This document shows, piece by piece, positions 7,602-16,549 of a DNA stretch of 64,000 nt. The first letter of the stretch is position 1. Every line of letters begins with the position of its first letter. Made by a program: the position numbers and the translations under genes. The stretch comes from an uncultured Lachnospiraceae bacterium (GTDB lineage Bacteria; Bacillota; Clostridia; Lachnospirales; Lachnospiraceae). The stretch covers positions 24,281 to 88,280 of the forward strand of contig CACZIO010000003.1 of NCBI GenBank assembly GCA_902781215.1, written 5' to 3'. Below the pieces are notes generated by a model that saw nothing but the letters and a program-made list of their open reading frames with translations, ran no database searches and was not told the DNA's origin.

Positions 7602-10136
7602 ATGGTGAAAAGACCCGCAATTGAATTTGACAAGGATCTGTTTAAGAGAAGCGTGGAGTACAATGTGCGCACCATGTACCGCCGCACCATGAAGGAAGCG
7701 ACGGAGCAGCAGGTGTTCCAGGCCTCCGCCCTGGCCCTCAAGGACCAGATCATCGACTGCTGGATGCGGACGCAGAAGGCCTTTGACGATCAGGACCCCA
7801 AGAGACTGGTCTATCTGTCCATGGAGTTCCTGATGGGCCGCGCCTTCGGCAACGACGCCATCAACCTGATGGCTTATGAGCCCATCGCCGAGGCCCTCAA
7901 GGAGCTGGGCTTCAAGATGAACGCCATCGAGGACCAGGAGCCCGATGCCGCGCTCGGCAACGGTGGTCTCGGCCGTCTGGCCGCATGCTTCCTGGATTCC
8001 CTTGCTACCCTCAACTATGCGGCTTACGGCTGCGGCATCCGTTATCACTACGGCATGTTCAAGCAGAAGATCGAGAACGGCTACCAGAAGGAAGTCCCGG
8101 ACAACTGGCTTGAGAACGGCAATCCCCTGGAGCTTCGCAGACCCGAGTACACCCAGGAGGTGCACTTCGGCGGCTACGTGACCTCTTACTATGACGAGAA
8201 GCTCGGCAGGACCATGTTCAGGCAGGAAGGCTACAGCGCCGTCAAGGCGGTACCCTACGACCTGCCCGTCATCGGCTACGGCAACGGTTTTGTCGACACC
8301 CTCCGCATCTGGGATGCCCAGCCCGTCGAGAGCTTCAAGCTCGATTCCTTCGACAAGGGCGACTACCAGAAGGCCGTGGAGCAGGAGTACCTGGCCAAGA
8401 CCATCTGTGATGTCCTCTATCCCAACGACGAGAATTACCAGGGCAAGGAGCTGCGCCTCAAGCAGCAGTACTTCTTTGTCTCTGCCTCCCTGCAGGCCGC
8501 GATCCAGAAGTATCTGCAGACCCACGACGACATCAAAAAGCTCCCCGAGAAGCTGGTCTTCCAGATGAACGACACTCATCCGACCCTGACTGTGCCGGAG
8601 CTGATGCGTCTGCTCATGGACGAGTACGGGCTGACCTGGGACGAGGCCTGGGAAGTGACGACCCACTGCACCGCCTACACCAACCACACCATCATGGCCG
8701 AGGCGCTCGAGAAGTGGCCCATCGACCTCTTCTCCCAGCTGCTGCCCCGCATCTACGGCATCGTCGAGGAGATCAACCGCCGCTTTGAGAAGCACCTGCA
8801 CGAGGTCTATGACAATTCCGGTGTCAATGTCCACGACAAGATCCGAAGCATGGGCATCATCTACGACGGCCAGGTCCGCATGGCCAACATGGCGATCGTG
8901 GCCGGCTACAGCGTCAACGGCGTTGCCCGCCTGCACACCGAGATCCTCAAGAACCGCGAGCTCAAGGACTTCTACGAGCTCTTCCCGGAGAAGTTCAACA
9001 ACAAGACCAACGGCATTACCCAGAGACGGTTCCTCCTGCACGGCAACCCGCTTCTGGCGGACTGGGTCACCGACCACATCGGCGACGAATGGATCACCGA
9101 CCTCTCCCGCATGAAGGAGCTGCGCGTCTACGCGGATGACAAGAAGTCCAGGAAGGAATTCCTGAACATCAAGTACAAGAATAAGGTCCGTCTGGCCGAC
9201 TATATCCTGGAGCACAACGGCATCGAGGTCGATCCCCGGTCCATCTTTGACGTACAGGTCAAGCGCCTGCACGAGTACAAGAGACAGCTCCTGAATATCC
9301 TGCACGTGATGTATCTGTACAACCAGATCAAAAAGGATCCCACGCTGGATATTCCCAAGCACACCTTCATCTTCGGCGCCAAGGCCGCAGCGGGCTACAA
9401 GACCGCCAAGCTGACCATCAAGCTGATCAATTCCGTCGCGGACGTCATCAACAACGACGAGTCCATCGACGACAAGATCAAGGTCGTCTTCATCGAGGAC
9501 TACAAGGTCTCCAACGCCGAGATCATCATCGCGGCGGCGGATATCTCCGAACAGATCTCCACAGCCAGTAAGGAGGCCTCCGGCACCGGCAACATGAAGT
9601 TCATGCTCAACGGCGCGGTGACCCTGGGTACCATGGACGGCGCCAACGTCGAGATCGTCGAGGAGGTCGGCGAGGAGAACGCATTCATCTTCGGTCTGTC
9701 CTCCGAGGAGGTCATGAACTACGAGAAGAACGGCGGCTACGATCCCATGCAGATCTTCAACGAGGACGAGGAGATCCGCCAGGTCCTGGTCCAGCTGGTC
9801 AACGGAACCTACTCCCCCGAGAATCCGGAGCTCTTCCGCCCGCTCTACAACAGCCTCCTGCAGAGGAACGGCATGGATCCCGCGGACCGCTACTTCATCC
9901 TCAAGGATTTCCGCTCCTACGCGCAGGCCCAGCACGACATCTGCGAGGCCTACAAGGATCAGAAGCGCTGGGCGCAGATGGCCATCCTCAATGTCGCCAA
10001 TGTCGGCAAGTTCTCTTCCGACAGGACCATTCAGGAGTATGTCGACGACATCTGGCACCTCGACAAGGTCAAGCTTCCCGCAAGGCGCAGACGCAAAAAG
10101 ACTGCGGCCGCGGCGGAGTCCAACAGCGCGGAATGA
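7602..10136 (+). CDS. glgP: Glycogen/maltodextrin phosphorylase
   Basis: Releases glucose-1-phosphate from alpha-1,4-glucans by phosphorolysis. The 844-residue protein has the family order SMEFLMGRAFGND, ALGNGGLGRLAACFLDSLATL, NDTHPTL, KRLHEYKRQLLN and the PLP site EASGTGNMKFMLNGA with the Schiff-base lysine at residue 666. The start at 7602 has GAGGAATAT upstream and begins MVKRPAIEFD; an in-frame ATG at 7476 lacks a ribosome binding site. The C-terminus ends in a basic and Ala-rich tail (ARRRRKKTAAAAESNSAE). No other glycogen gene is adjacent, although a GH13 glycosidase occurs at 45717. Confidence 0.96.
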   Translation: MVKRPAIEFDKDLFKRSVEYNVRTMYRRTMKEATEQQVFQASALALKDQIIDCWMRTQKAFDDQDPKRLVYLSMEFLMGRAFGNDAINLMAYEPIAEALKELGFKMNAIEDQEPDAALGNGGLGRLAACFLDSLATLNYAAYGCGIRYHYGMFKQKIENGYQKEVPDNWLENGNPLELRRPEYTQEVHFGGYVTSYYDEKLGRTMFRQEGYSAVKAVPYDLPVIGYGNGFVDTLRIWDAQPVESFKLDSFDKGDYQKAVEQEYLAKTICDVLYPNDENYQGKELRLKQQYFFVSASLQAAIQKYLQTHDDIKKLPEKLVFQMNDTHPTLTVPELMRLLMDEYGLTWDEAWEVTTHCTAYTNHTIMAEALEKWPIDLFSQLLPRIYGIVEEINRRFEKHLHEVYDNSGVNVHDKIRSMGIIYDGQVRMANMAIVAGYSVNGVARLHTEILKNRELKDFYELFPEKFNNKTNGITQRRFLLHGNPLLADWVTDHIGDEWITDLSRMKELRVYADDKKSRKEFLNIKYKNKVRLADYILEHNGIEVDPRSIFDVQVKRLHEYKRQLLNILHVMYLYNQIKKDPTLDIPKHTFIFGAKAAAGYKTAKLTIKLINSVADVINNDESIDDKIKVVFIEDYKVSNAEIIIAAADISEQISTASKEASGTGNMKFMLNGAVTLGTMDGANVEIVEEVGEENAFIFGLSSEEVMNYEKNGGYDPMQIFNEDEEIRQVLVQLVNGTYSPENPELFRPLYNSLLQRNGMDPADRYFILKDFRSYAQAQHDICEAYKDQKRWAQMAILNVANVGKFSSDRTIQEYVDDIWHLDKVKLPARRRRKKTAAAAESNSAE

Positions 10137-10259
10137 TCAGTATGGCCGGAGCCAATGATCTTCGCGGCACGGACAGTTCTGAAAGCCCGTGGTTTTTGAC
10201 GGGTTTCCGGGGCGGAGATCCGGCATGCGGATCAACCGTAATCATTTGAGTGAACTTGG

Positions 10260-10306
10260 GCCGCAGGTCCGGCTGGACACAGCCGGTTCCTGCGGCTCTT
10301 TCCTTT
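10260..10306 (+). terminator. Intrinsic terminator of glgP
   Basis: Outer arms GCCGCAGG (10260-10267) and CCTGCGGC (10289-10296) enclose a second stem CCGGCT / AGCCGG, followed by TCTTTCCTTT. The U-tract is interrupted, but the hairpin is strong and sits about 125 bases after the stop codon. Confidence 0.8.
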
Positions 10307-10351
10307 ATATTCTGATGAAAAGATCATCACAACTGGTCAGCAGCCCATAGC

Positions 10352-10407
10352 CATAGATGCTTGTGCATCTATGATCGTGGATTGCAGGTGCTTTGCACCT
10401 CCGATCC
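10352..10407. repeat. Two short palindromic hairpins of the intergenic repeat type
   Basis: CATAGATGC-TTGT-GCATCTATG (10352-10373) and a nested GGAT...AGGTGC-TTT-GCACCT...ATCC (10379-10407) occupy the gap between the glgP terminator and ddl. On the minus strand the loops read ACAA and AAA after GC, the same construction as hairpins at 19963, 48830 and 17770. The rest of 10137-10483 holds no recognisable gene. Confidence 0.5.
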
Positions 10408-10483
10408 GCGGACGTTCCGGACCGCTGGATAGTTACAGATCATCTTTTACAAAAAACGCCAGCAGATGGCGTGGAGGAGTCCA

Positions 10484-11677
10484 TTGAAACAATTAAAGAT
10501 CGTGGTGCTGTGCGGGGGGCTCAGTACGGAGAGGAATATTTCCTTCCTGACAGGTTCCCGTGTCTGCGCAGCGCTCAGAAGACGCGGCCACCGGGCGGTG
10601 CTCGCGGACCTCTTCCTTGGCTTTGATGAAGACGAAGGGGACATCGACGTGAACGGCGGCGCGGCCGCCTTTGACCCGGAGAAAATGTTTGCGGACCTTC
10701 CGCCTGTTCCGGAGTTTTCTTTTGACGGACAGGCTCCGGACCTGGATGCGGTCCGCAGGTCCAGAAAATGGAAGAGTCCGTCCCTGTTCGGAAAGCATGT
10801 CCTGGAGCTCTGCGGGGCGGCGGATATCGTCTTTATCGCCCTGCACGGCAAAAACGGGGAGGACGGCAGTGTCCAGGCGGCCTTTGACACCCTGGGGATC
10901 CCTTATACCGGATCCGGCCATCTGGGCGCCGCCATGGCCATGGACAAGATGATCACCAAGATGGTGGTCGGCCCCCGCGGCGTGCGGACACCGGCCTTCC
11001 GGCGCTGGGACTATGTGGAGAGCGACTGGATGCCCGCGTCCCGGACCGGGTCCGCCAAGAGCGGAAAACAGGATAGTGGAGTGAGCCTTTCGGACAGGGC
11101 CAGGGACAAATTCGTGACCTCTGTCTGCCGGCAGACCAGCGTTCCCTGTGTGGTGAAGACCCCCGACGGGGGTTCCTCGGTCGGCGTCTACATCGTGCGC
11201 CGCAAGGAGGATCTGGAGCCCGCAGTCCGCGGCTGCCTGGATTACGGCAGGTCTTTCATGATCGAGCAGTTCATCGAGGGACGGGAATTCACCTGCGGCG
11301 TCCTCTGCGGACAGGCCCTGCCCTCCGTCGAGATCGTCCCCAGGACCCGCTTCTACGATTATTCCAACAAATATGTGGCGGGCGCGACCGAAGAGATCTG
11401 CCCCGGCCGCGTCACGCCTGAGATCGAGAAGGAGATCGGCCGCATCGCCCTGCAGGTACACGATATCATGGGGCTGCAGACCTACTCCCGCTGTGATTTC
11501 ATGCTGGACGACCAGGATCAGGTCTGGTTTATCGAGGTCAACACCCTGCCGGGCATGACCCAGACCAGTCTCGTGCCCCAGGAGGCCGCCAAAGTCGGCA
11601 TTTCCTACGAGGACCTGTGCGAAAAGATCGTGGAGGACGGCCTGAAGATCAGAGGTAAAAGCGCATGGAAAAGCTGA
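10484..11677 (+). CDS. ddl: D-alanine--D-alanine ligase
   Basis: ATP-grasp ligase that makes the D-Ala-D-Ala dipeptide for peptidoglycan. Landmarks are KIVVLCGGLSTERNISF (N-terminal substrate loop), FIALHGKNGEDG, IPYTGSGHLGAAMAMDK, VVKTPDGGSSVGV, FIEGREFTCGVL, and the metal-site strand RCDFMLDD...WFIEVNTLPGMT. I favour a TTG start at 10484 because GGAGG lies 6 bases upstream and the first residues then match the family; the ATG at 10466 has no such site. A low-complexity insertion (about residues 184-206, rich in Ser/Gly/Lys) sits between the first lobe and the ATP-binding domain. The last 13 bases overlap murF, indicating an operon. Confidence 0.95.
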   Translation: MKQLKIVVLCGGLSTERNISFLTGSRVCAALRRRGHRAVLADLFLGFDEDEGDIDVNGGAAAFDPEKMFADLPPVPEFSFDGQAPDLDAVRRSRKWKSPSLFGKHVLELCGAADIVFIALHGKNGEDGSVQAAFDTLGIPYTGSGHLGAAMAMDKMITKMVVGPRGVRTPAFRRWDYVESDWMPASRTGSAKSGKQDSGVSLSDRARDKFVTSVCRQTSVPCVVKTPDGGSSVGVYIVRRKEDLEPAVRGCLDYGRSFMIEQFIEGREFTCGVLCGQALPSVEIVPRTRFYDYSNKYVAGATEEICPGRVTPEIEKEIGRIALQVHDIMGLQTYSRCDFMLDDQDQVWFIEVNTLPGMTQTSLVPQEAAKVGISYEDLCEKIVEDGLKIRGKSAWKS

Positions 11678-13104
11678 ATGTGATGGAGATCCTGCAGGCC
11701 GTCAACGGAACCCTGCACGGAGAAAATACGGAAGAACTGCGGGGCGCGGAGGTCCTGTCTGTCGTCACGGACAGCAGGAAGATCACGCCCGGCTGTGTCT
11801 TTTTTGCCTTGTCCGGAGAGCGCTTCGACGGTCACGCCTATGTCGGGGCGGCGCTGGAGCAGGGGGCCGCGGGCTGTGTGGTGAGCCGTCTTCCGGAAGC
11901 CTTCCTGCCCGGAAAATTTTATATCCTGGCGGAGGACACGCGCAGGGCCCTGGGGGACCTGGCCCACTATTACCGGATGAAATATGATGTCCGGGTGGTC
12001 GGCATCACGGGCAGTGTCGGCAAGACCACCTGCCGGGGCATGGTCACCGCAGTCTTAAAGCGCCGTTTCCGCGTACACGCGACGGAGGGAAATTTCAACA
12101 ATGATATCGGCCTGCCCATGACCATTTTTGACCTATCGGCAGAGGATGAGGTCATGGTGCTGGAGATGGGCATGAACCATCCCGGGGAGATCCGCCGTCT
12201 GTCTCAGATCGCGGCGCCGGACATCGCGGTCATCACCAATGTGGGAACTGCCCACATCGGAAACCTGGGCAGCCGGGAAAATATCTACCGGGCCAAGATG
12301 GAGATCTTCGAGGGCATGGAGCCGGGGGCGTCAGCCGTTTTGTGCGGCGACGACGATTTTCTGCCGCAGGCTGCGCAGGATCCGGCAGTGGCAGACCGCT
12401 TCCATATCTATTACGCGGGGACAGGGGAAAACTGTCACTTCCGCGTCCAAGGCGCCGGCATGGAGATCGGCGGCGACGCGCAGGAGGACGGGAAGCTTCA
12501 GATGGTGACCGCCTGCAGGATCCGGACGGGCGACAGTGACCTTGACGTCCGCATTCCTGCCGCCGGCATGCACCTGATCTACCCGGCCTCGATCGCCGCG
12601 GGCGTGGGGAGCCTCCTGGGTATGAGTGCCGAGGAGATCCGCGCGGGTATCGGTGATTTCCGGGGCCAGCGCATGCAGTGTGAGAAGATCGGGGATATCC
12701 TGCTCTTCGACGATACCTACAATGCCAGCCCGGATTCCATGCGGTCCTCCCTGCAGGTCCTGGCCGCCATCCCCGGGGTCAGAAAGGCCGCTGTCCTGGG
12801 CGATATGCTGGAGCAGGGAGCGTATGCCCCCCAGCTGCACCGGGAGGTCGGCGCGGCCGCGGCCGAGGCGGGGATCGATACCCTGATCACGATCGGCCCT
12901 CTCTCCGTCAGCATGGCGGAGGAAGCAGAGAAGAGAGGTCTGGGCGATGTGCGCGCTTTCCCGGACAGGGAGTCCGCGGCTGCCGCCGTGGAGGAGATCA
13001 CCAGGCCCGGAATGGCCATCCTCTTCAAGGCCTCCCACAGCATGGCCCTGGATCAGCTGGCCGGGGTGAGCCGGGCAAGGGCGGAGGCTCTCGCCGCGGA
13101 ATAA
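11665..13104 (+). CDS. murF: UDP-MurNAc-tripeptide--D-alanyl-D-alanine ligase
   Basis: Adds the D-Ala-D-Ala made by Ddl to UDP-MurNAc-tripeptide, the last cytoplasmic step of the muropeptide precursor. The 479-residue protein shows TDSRKITPGCVFFAL, the ATP loop GITGSVGKTT at 113-122, EGNFNNDIGLP, MVLEMGMNHPGEI, ITNVGTAHIG, and YNASPDSMRSSL in the C-terminal domain. It starts inside the end of ddl (13-base overlap), so the two are almost certainly translated together. Confidence 0.97.
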   Translation: MEKLNVMEILQAVNGTLHGENTEELRGAEVLSVVTDSRKITPGCVFFALSGERFDGHAYVGAALEQGAAGCVVSRLPEAFLPGKFYILAEDTRRALGDLAHYYRMKYDVRVVGITGSVGKTTCRGMVTAVLKRRFRVHATEGNFNNDIGLPMTIFDLSAEDEVMVLEMGMNHPGEIRRLSQIAAPDIAVITNVGTAHIGNLGSRENIYRAKMEIFEGMEPGASAVLCGDDDFLPQAAQDPAVADRFHIYYAGTGENCHFRVQGAGMEIGGDAQEDGKLQMVTACRIRTGDSDLDVRIPAAGMHLIYPASIAAGVGSLLGMSAEEIRAGIGDFRGQRMQCEKIGDILLFDDTYNASPDSMRSSLQVLAAIPGVRKAAVLGDMLEQGAYAPQLHREVGAAAAEAGIDTLITIGPLSVSMAEEAEKRGLGDVRAFPDRESAAAAVEEITRPGMAILFKASHSMALDQLAGVSRARAEALAAE

Positions 13105-13271
13105 GACAGCCTGCGCCGTCAGAAGATCAGAAGATCAGAGGATTTCAGAAGAATCAGCTGATGACCTGATGACCCGTGAGAGTCCTTTTTTACAGATTGT
13201 TCCGGGGGCTGGCAGGAATGGCGATTTTCTGATGAAAAATAAGAAATTAGAAATGAGAAATGGAGCGAAGA

Positions 13272-13967
13272 ATGGAACACAAGCTGCACAGAACCGCGCG
13301 TGAGACTGCCTGCGAGGGCGCCGTGCTGGAATTCTGCAGGGACACCATGGTGCTCCCGGACGGGAAGGAAGAGACCTGGGATTATGTCCGCCACAAAAAG
13401 GGCGGCGGCGCTTGCGCCGTGCCTGTCCTTCCGGACGGCCGCATCCTCCTCATCCGTCAGTTCAGACCGGCCATCGACAGGGAGACCCTGGAGCTGCCTG
13501 CCGGCGCCAGGGATCCGGAGGATCCGGATCCCTCCGTGACGGCGGCGCGGGAGCTCGAGGAGGAGACCGGCTTCCGGCCGGGCAGGATGACCAAACTTGC
13601 CCGTATCCTGACAGCCGTCGCCTGGTGCAACGAGGCGACCGATATCTACCTGGCCGAGGACCTCAAGAGGATCAGCGGCCAGCATCTGGACGAGGCGGAG
13701 GAAATCGAACTCTGCGCCTTCACCCTGGAGGAGCTATGCCGGCGGATCTATGCCGGCGAGATCCAGGACGCCAAGACCGTGGCCGGCATCATGGCCTACA
13801 GGAGCCGGCTGGCACAGGCGGACGAAAAAGATGGAACACATGTGTCTGCTTCCGGCTCAGATTCCGGTGATTCCGCCTCCCGGAATGATTCCGACCGGAA
13901 GTATGTCCTGCCGGAGACGATGGCAGACAAACTGCGGCGGATCCTGCGGCGCGCCCGGACGGGCTGA
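13272..13967 (+). CDS. Nudix hydrolase, ADP-ribose pyrophosphatase type
   Basis: Hydrolyses a nucleoside diphosphate linked to another moiety, most likely ADP-ribose or a related sugar nucleotide. The Nudix box is visible as G-ARDPEDPDPSVTAA-RELEEETG, preceded by ILLIRQFRPAIDRETLELPAG, which is typical of NudF/YqkG-like enzymes. The ATG at 13272 is preferred over 13260 because GGAG lies 6 bases upstream. The last ~55 residues are a Ser/Asp-rich tail (SGSDSGDSASRNDS) not expected in the family. It stands alone between murF and a transporter. The 155-base gap before it contains short direct repeats of AGAAGATC. Confidence 0.85.
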   Translation: MEHKLHRTARETACEGAVLEFCRDTMVLPDGKEETWDYVRHKKGGGACAVPVLPDGRILLIRQFRPAIDRETLELPAGARDPEDPDPSVTAARELEEETGFRPGRMTKLARILTAVAWCNEATDIYLAEDLKRISGQHLDEAEEIELCAFTLEELCRRIYAGEIQDAKTVAGIMAYRSRLAQADEKDGTHVSASGSDSGDSASRNDSDRKYVLPETMADKLRRILRRARTG

Positions 13968-13998
13968 GGGAGCTGCGGGAGCGCGCCGGAGCTACGCC

Positions 13999-14031
13999 GG
14001 AGCTATGTGCCGCGAGGCGGCCCAAAGCTCC
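13999..14031. repeat. Nested palindromic repeat, family A copy 1
   Basis: GGAGCT-atgt-GCCGC-gag-GCGGC-ccaa-AGCTCC forms a two-part hairpin. It is closely related to copies at 17770, 57682 (decayed) and 63857 (truncated). It lies downstream of the Nudix gene. Confidence 0.7.
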
Positions 14032-14114
14032 TGTGATCGCATGGGAAGGTGTGCCTTTCACGCGTCTATAATATTTTTTTCAAAAAAGGTTAATATTCAA
14101 AGGTTAATAATCAG

Positions 14115-15017
14115 ATGAATCATGAAAACAGGGACCGGCTTGCGCCGGTCCTGATCCTGACGGCAGGCACGCTCTGGGGCAGCATGGGCCTGTTTGTGCG
14201 CCGGCTGGGCAGCGAGGGAGCCGGACTTTCTTCTGTGGAGATCGTCCAGATGCGGTGCATCGTGGCAGCCGTCCTGCTCTTTTTTTATATGCTGGCGCGT
14301 GACAGGGACGCGCTCAGGATCCGGCTGTGTGACCTGTGGTGTTTTCTGGGAACGGGCCTGTGCAGCATCATTTTTTTCAACCTGTGTTATTTCAGGACCA
14401 TCCAGATGACCTCCCTGTCGATCGCCGCAGTGCTCCTCTACACGGCCCCCGCCTTTGTCATTGCGCTTTCCGCCCCTCTGTTCGGTGAGCGGATCACCGG
14501 ACCGAAGGTCATGGCCCTCCTGCTGACGATCATCGGGTGCGTATGTGTGAGCGGACTTCTGCGCGGATCCGGCGCCCTGACACTCCCCGGCTTTATGATC
14601 GGCCTTGGGGCGGGGCTGGGTTATGCCCTGTATTCCATCTTCAGCCGTTTTGCGCTGGAGCGGGGATATTCGAGTATGACGATCTCCTTTTACACCTTTC
14701 TGATTGCGGCGCTCGGGACCGTTCCCTTTGTATCTGCGGCCAACCTGGGGCGGGCTGTCGCGGGATCCCCTTCGACAGTCGGTTTCATCGCCCTGTTCGG
14801 CTTTGTGACCACGGTGATCCCCTACCTGACCTATACCAGAGGCCTGCAGGGGGTGGAGAACGGCCAGGCTTCGATCCTGGCCTCCGTGGAGCCGGTGGTC
14901 GCCACCCTGCTGGGGATCCTTGTCTTCCATGAGGTCCTCCACGCGGATGAAGCGGCCGGGATGGCCCTGATCCTGGGAGCCATCCTGATCAGCAGCCGCG
15001 CTGAGAAAGGAGCGTGA
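14115..15017 (+). CDS. EamA (DMT superfamily) membrane transporter
   Basis: The 300-residue, highly hydrophobic protein has about ten membrane segments and two EamA halves. The first starts with ILTAGTLWGSMGLFVRRLG and the second with LTLPGFMIGLGAGLGYALYS. It ends in the family pattern EPVVATLLGILVFHEVL. EamA proteins export amino acids, metabolites or drugs; the substrate cannot be read from sequence. The ribosome binding site is weak (AAAGGTTAATAATCAG before the ATG). Its last bases overlap the start of the palindromic repeat region that precedes the MaoC-like gene. Confidence 0.88.
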   Translation: MNHENRDRLAPVLILTAGTLWGSMGLFVRRLGSEGAGLSSVEIVQMRCIVAAVLLFFYMLARDRDALRIRLCDLWCFLGTGLCSIIFFNLCYFRTIQMTSLSIAAVLLYTAPAFVIALSAPLFGERITGPKVMALLLTIIGCVCVSGLLRGSGALTLPGFMIGLGAGLGYALYSIFSRFALERGYSSMTISFYTFLIAALGTVPFVSAANLGRAVAGSPSTVGFIALFGFVTTVIPYLTYTRGLQGVENGQASILASVEPVVATLLGILVFHEVLHADEAAGMALILGAILISSRAEKGA

Positions 15018-15029
15018 CCCGGCGGCGGG

Positions 15030-15163
15030 AAACCACCTGGGACCTCCTGGGGGACCTCCTGGGACGGTTCTCTCCGGTACAAAAAGGAAAAACCATCCGG
15101 GACGATTCTCCCCTGGAAACCACCTGGGTCGGTTTTTCCTGGTACAAAAAGGAAAGAAGGGAA
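15030..15163. repeat. Repeat family B, three degenerate copies upstream of the MaoC-like gene
   Basis: Related segments at about 15030-15088, 15090-15110 and 15114-15163 share ACCACCTGGG, GACGGTTCTC and CCGGTACAAAAAGGAA blocks. The same unit recurs at 16466-16543 after the MaoC-like gene, there as a perfect inverted repeat. The gene is thus bracketed by copies. Confidence 0.7.
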
Positions 15164-15172
15164 GAAGTATCA

Positions 15173-16465
15173 ATGGATCTACAGAAATGGAATGAGCGGA
15201 TCGATGCCTTTCTGGAGGAGGAGAACCGGCGGATCGGGACAGTCATGCCAGTGCACAGGATCTACTGTCAGGACGACAGCGACCGGTCGGGCGGGGGACT
15301 CTACAATGAGACCGTGACGGACGATACGATCGGGCGCTTTGCCCGGGCCCTGGGGGATTCCAATCCCCTCTGGTCTGATCCGGCCTATGCAGCGGCGAGT
15401 CCGTACGGGGGCCTGATCGCGCCGCCCCTGCTGGAGTGCTGCATCTGCTCGGTCTTTATCGGCGGCCGTTTTCCCCGTCTGCGGGGAATCTCGGTCTTCG
15501 ATGCAGGGACCAGATGGGAGCGGTTCCGGCCCATCCGACCCGGTGACACATTTTCTGCCCGGACCACGTTTGCGGGGGTGGAGGAAGTGACGAAGCCGGG
15601 TGCATCCGCCAGGATCCTGGTCCGGTCCCACCTGATCGACCTGTATAATCAGAGAGACGAACATGTTTCGCGCCTGACAGCCCGGACGGTGATCCGCTGT
15701 GCGGCACCGGAGGAGGACCGATCAGGTGGTCCGTCCTGCCTGCTGACAGACGGAAAAGGGCCCGCCGGTACAAGCCCTGCGCAAAAAGGCGCCGGAAGTG
15801 AGAAAGCGGAAAGCAGCAGGCCCGGGCAGGCGCAGAAAGCAGAGCAGACGGATCCGGACATGGAACGGCCGCACTACACAGAGGATGACCTGGCCCGGAT
15901 TGATGAAAACCTGGAAAAGCAGTTTAAGGGCATCTTCCGGCGAGGATCTGCTGTGCGCTGGTGGGAGGATGTGAAGACAGGAGAGGAGCTGCCGGACCAG
16001 ATCGTCGGTCCCTACGATGAATCAGACGGCAATTCGCTCATGGCGGCCATCGGCGTCGCCAATGCCTTTGCCACAAAATGGGGAACGCTGCATGCAGGCC
16101 GGGGCGGAGGAATCATCGATCCGCAGACCGGCGCGCGCCGACTGCCCATCGACCGGCACAGCAGCGACGCTGCGGCAAGGGCCCAAGGCCACCCGCGCGC
16201 CCTTGTGTACGGGATCCACAGCCAGGCCCTGCTGGCCAAATCGGTGAGCGACTGGATGGGGGACGCGGGACAGCTCCGTTCACTGGATTGCCGCTGCCGG
16301 CGGCCTGTCTACTACGGGGACCTGTCGATCCAGCGCGGCCGTGTGACCGGAACCGGAATCGAGGATGGAAAAGGCCTGGTGATCCTGCACATGGAAGGCC
16401 TGCGCCAGGACGGGGTGGTTCACACGGAGGCGGAGGCGGTCGTCGAACTGCCGTCCCGGAAATGA
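15173..16465 (+). CDS. Double-hotdog MaoC-like dehydratase
   Basis: Two hotdog-fold halves are recognisable. The N-terminal half has RFARALGDSNPLWSDPAYA...YGGLIAPP, like FAS1-type dehydratase domains. The C-terminal half has DRHSSDAAARAQGHPRALVYGIH...DWMGDAG...CRRPVYYGDLSI, like MaoC enoyl-CoA hydratases. The substrate is probably an acyl-CoA or acyl thioester. Residues about 181-236 between the halves are a low-complexity linker rich in Gly, Ser, Pro, Glu and Lys. ATG at 15173 follows GGAAAGAAGGGAAG and excludes the repeat-derived codons upstream. The flanking repeat copies suggest that this gene, or its surroundings, has been rearranged. Confidence 0.75.
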   Translation: MDLQKWNERIDAFLEEENRRIGTVMPVHRIYCQDDSDRSGGGLYNETVTDDTIGRFARALGDSNPLWSDPAYAAASPYGGLIAPPLLECCICSVFIGGRFPRLRGISVFDAGTRWERFRPIRPGDTFSARTTFAGVEEVTKPGASARILVRSHLIDLYNQRDEHVSRLTARTVIRCAAPEEDRSGGPSCLLTDGKGPAGTSPAQKGAGSEKAESSRPGQAQKAEQTDPDMERPHYTEDDLARIDENLEKQFKGIFRRGSAVRWWEDVKTGEELPDQIVGPYDESDGNSLMAAIGVANAFATKWGTLHAGRGGGIIDPQTGARRLPIDRHSSDAAARAQGHPRALVYGIHSQALLAKSVSDWMGDAGQLRSLDCRCRRPVYYGDLSIQRGRVTGTGIEDGKGLVILHMEGLRQDGVVHTEAEAVVELPSRK

Positions 16466-16544
16466 AAAAACCACCTGGAAAACCACCTGGGACGGTTCTC
16501 GCCGGTACAAAAAGAACCGATGAGAACCGTCCCAGGTGGTTTTT
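16466..16544. terminator. Bidirectional terminator made of repeat family B inverted copies
   Basis: Perfect 22-base arms at 16479-16500 and 16522-16543 surround a 21-base loop. The arms begin with AAAA and end with TTTT, so the hairpin can terminate both the MaoC-like gene and the convergent VWA gene. A partial extra copy of the arm (ACCACCTGGAA) lies at 16470-16480. Confidence 0.8.
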
Positions 16545-16549
16545 GTTAT

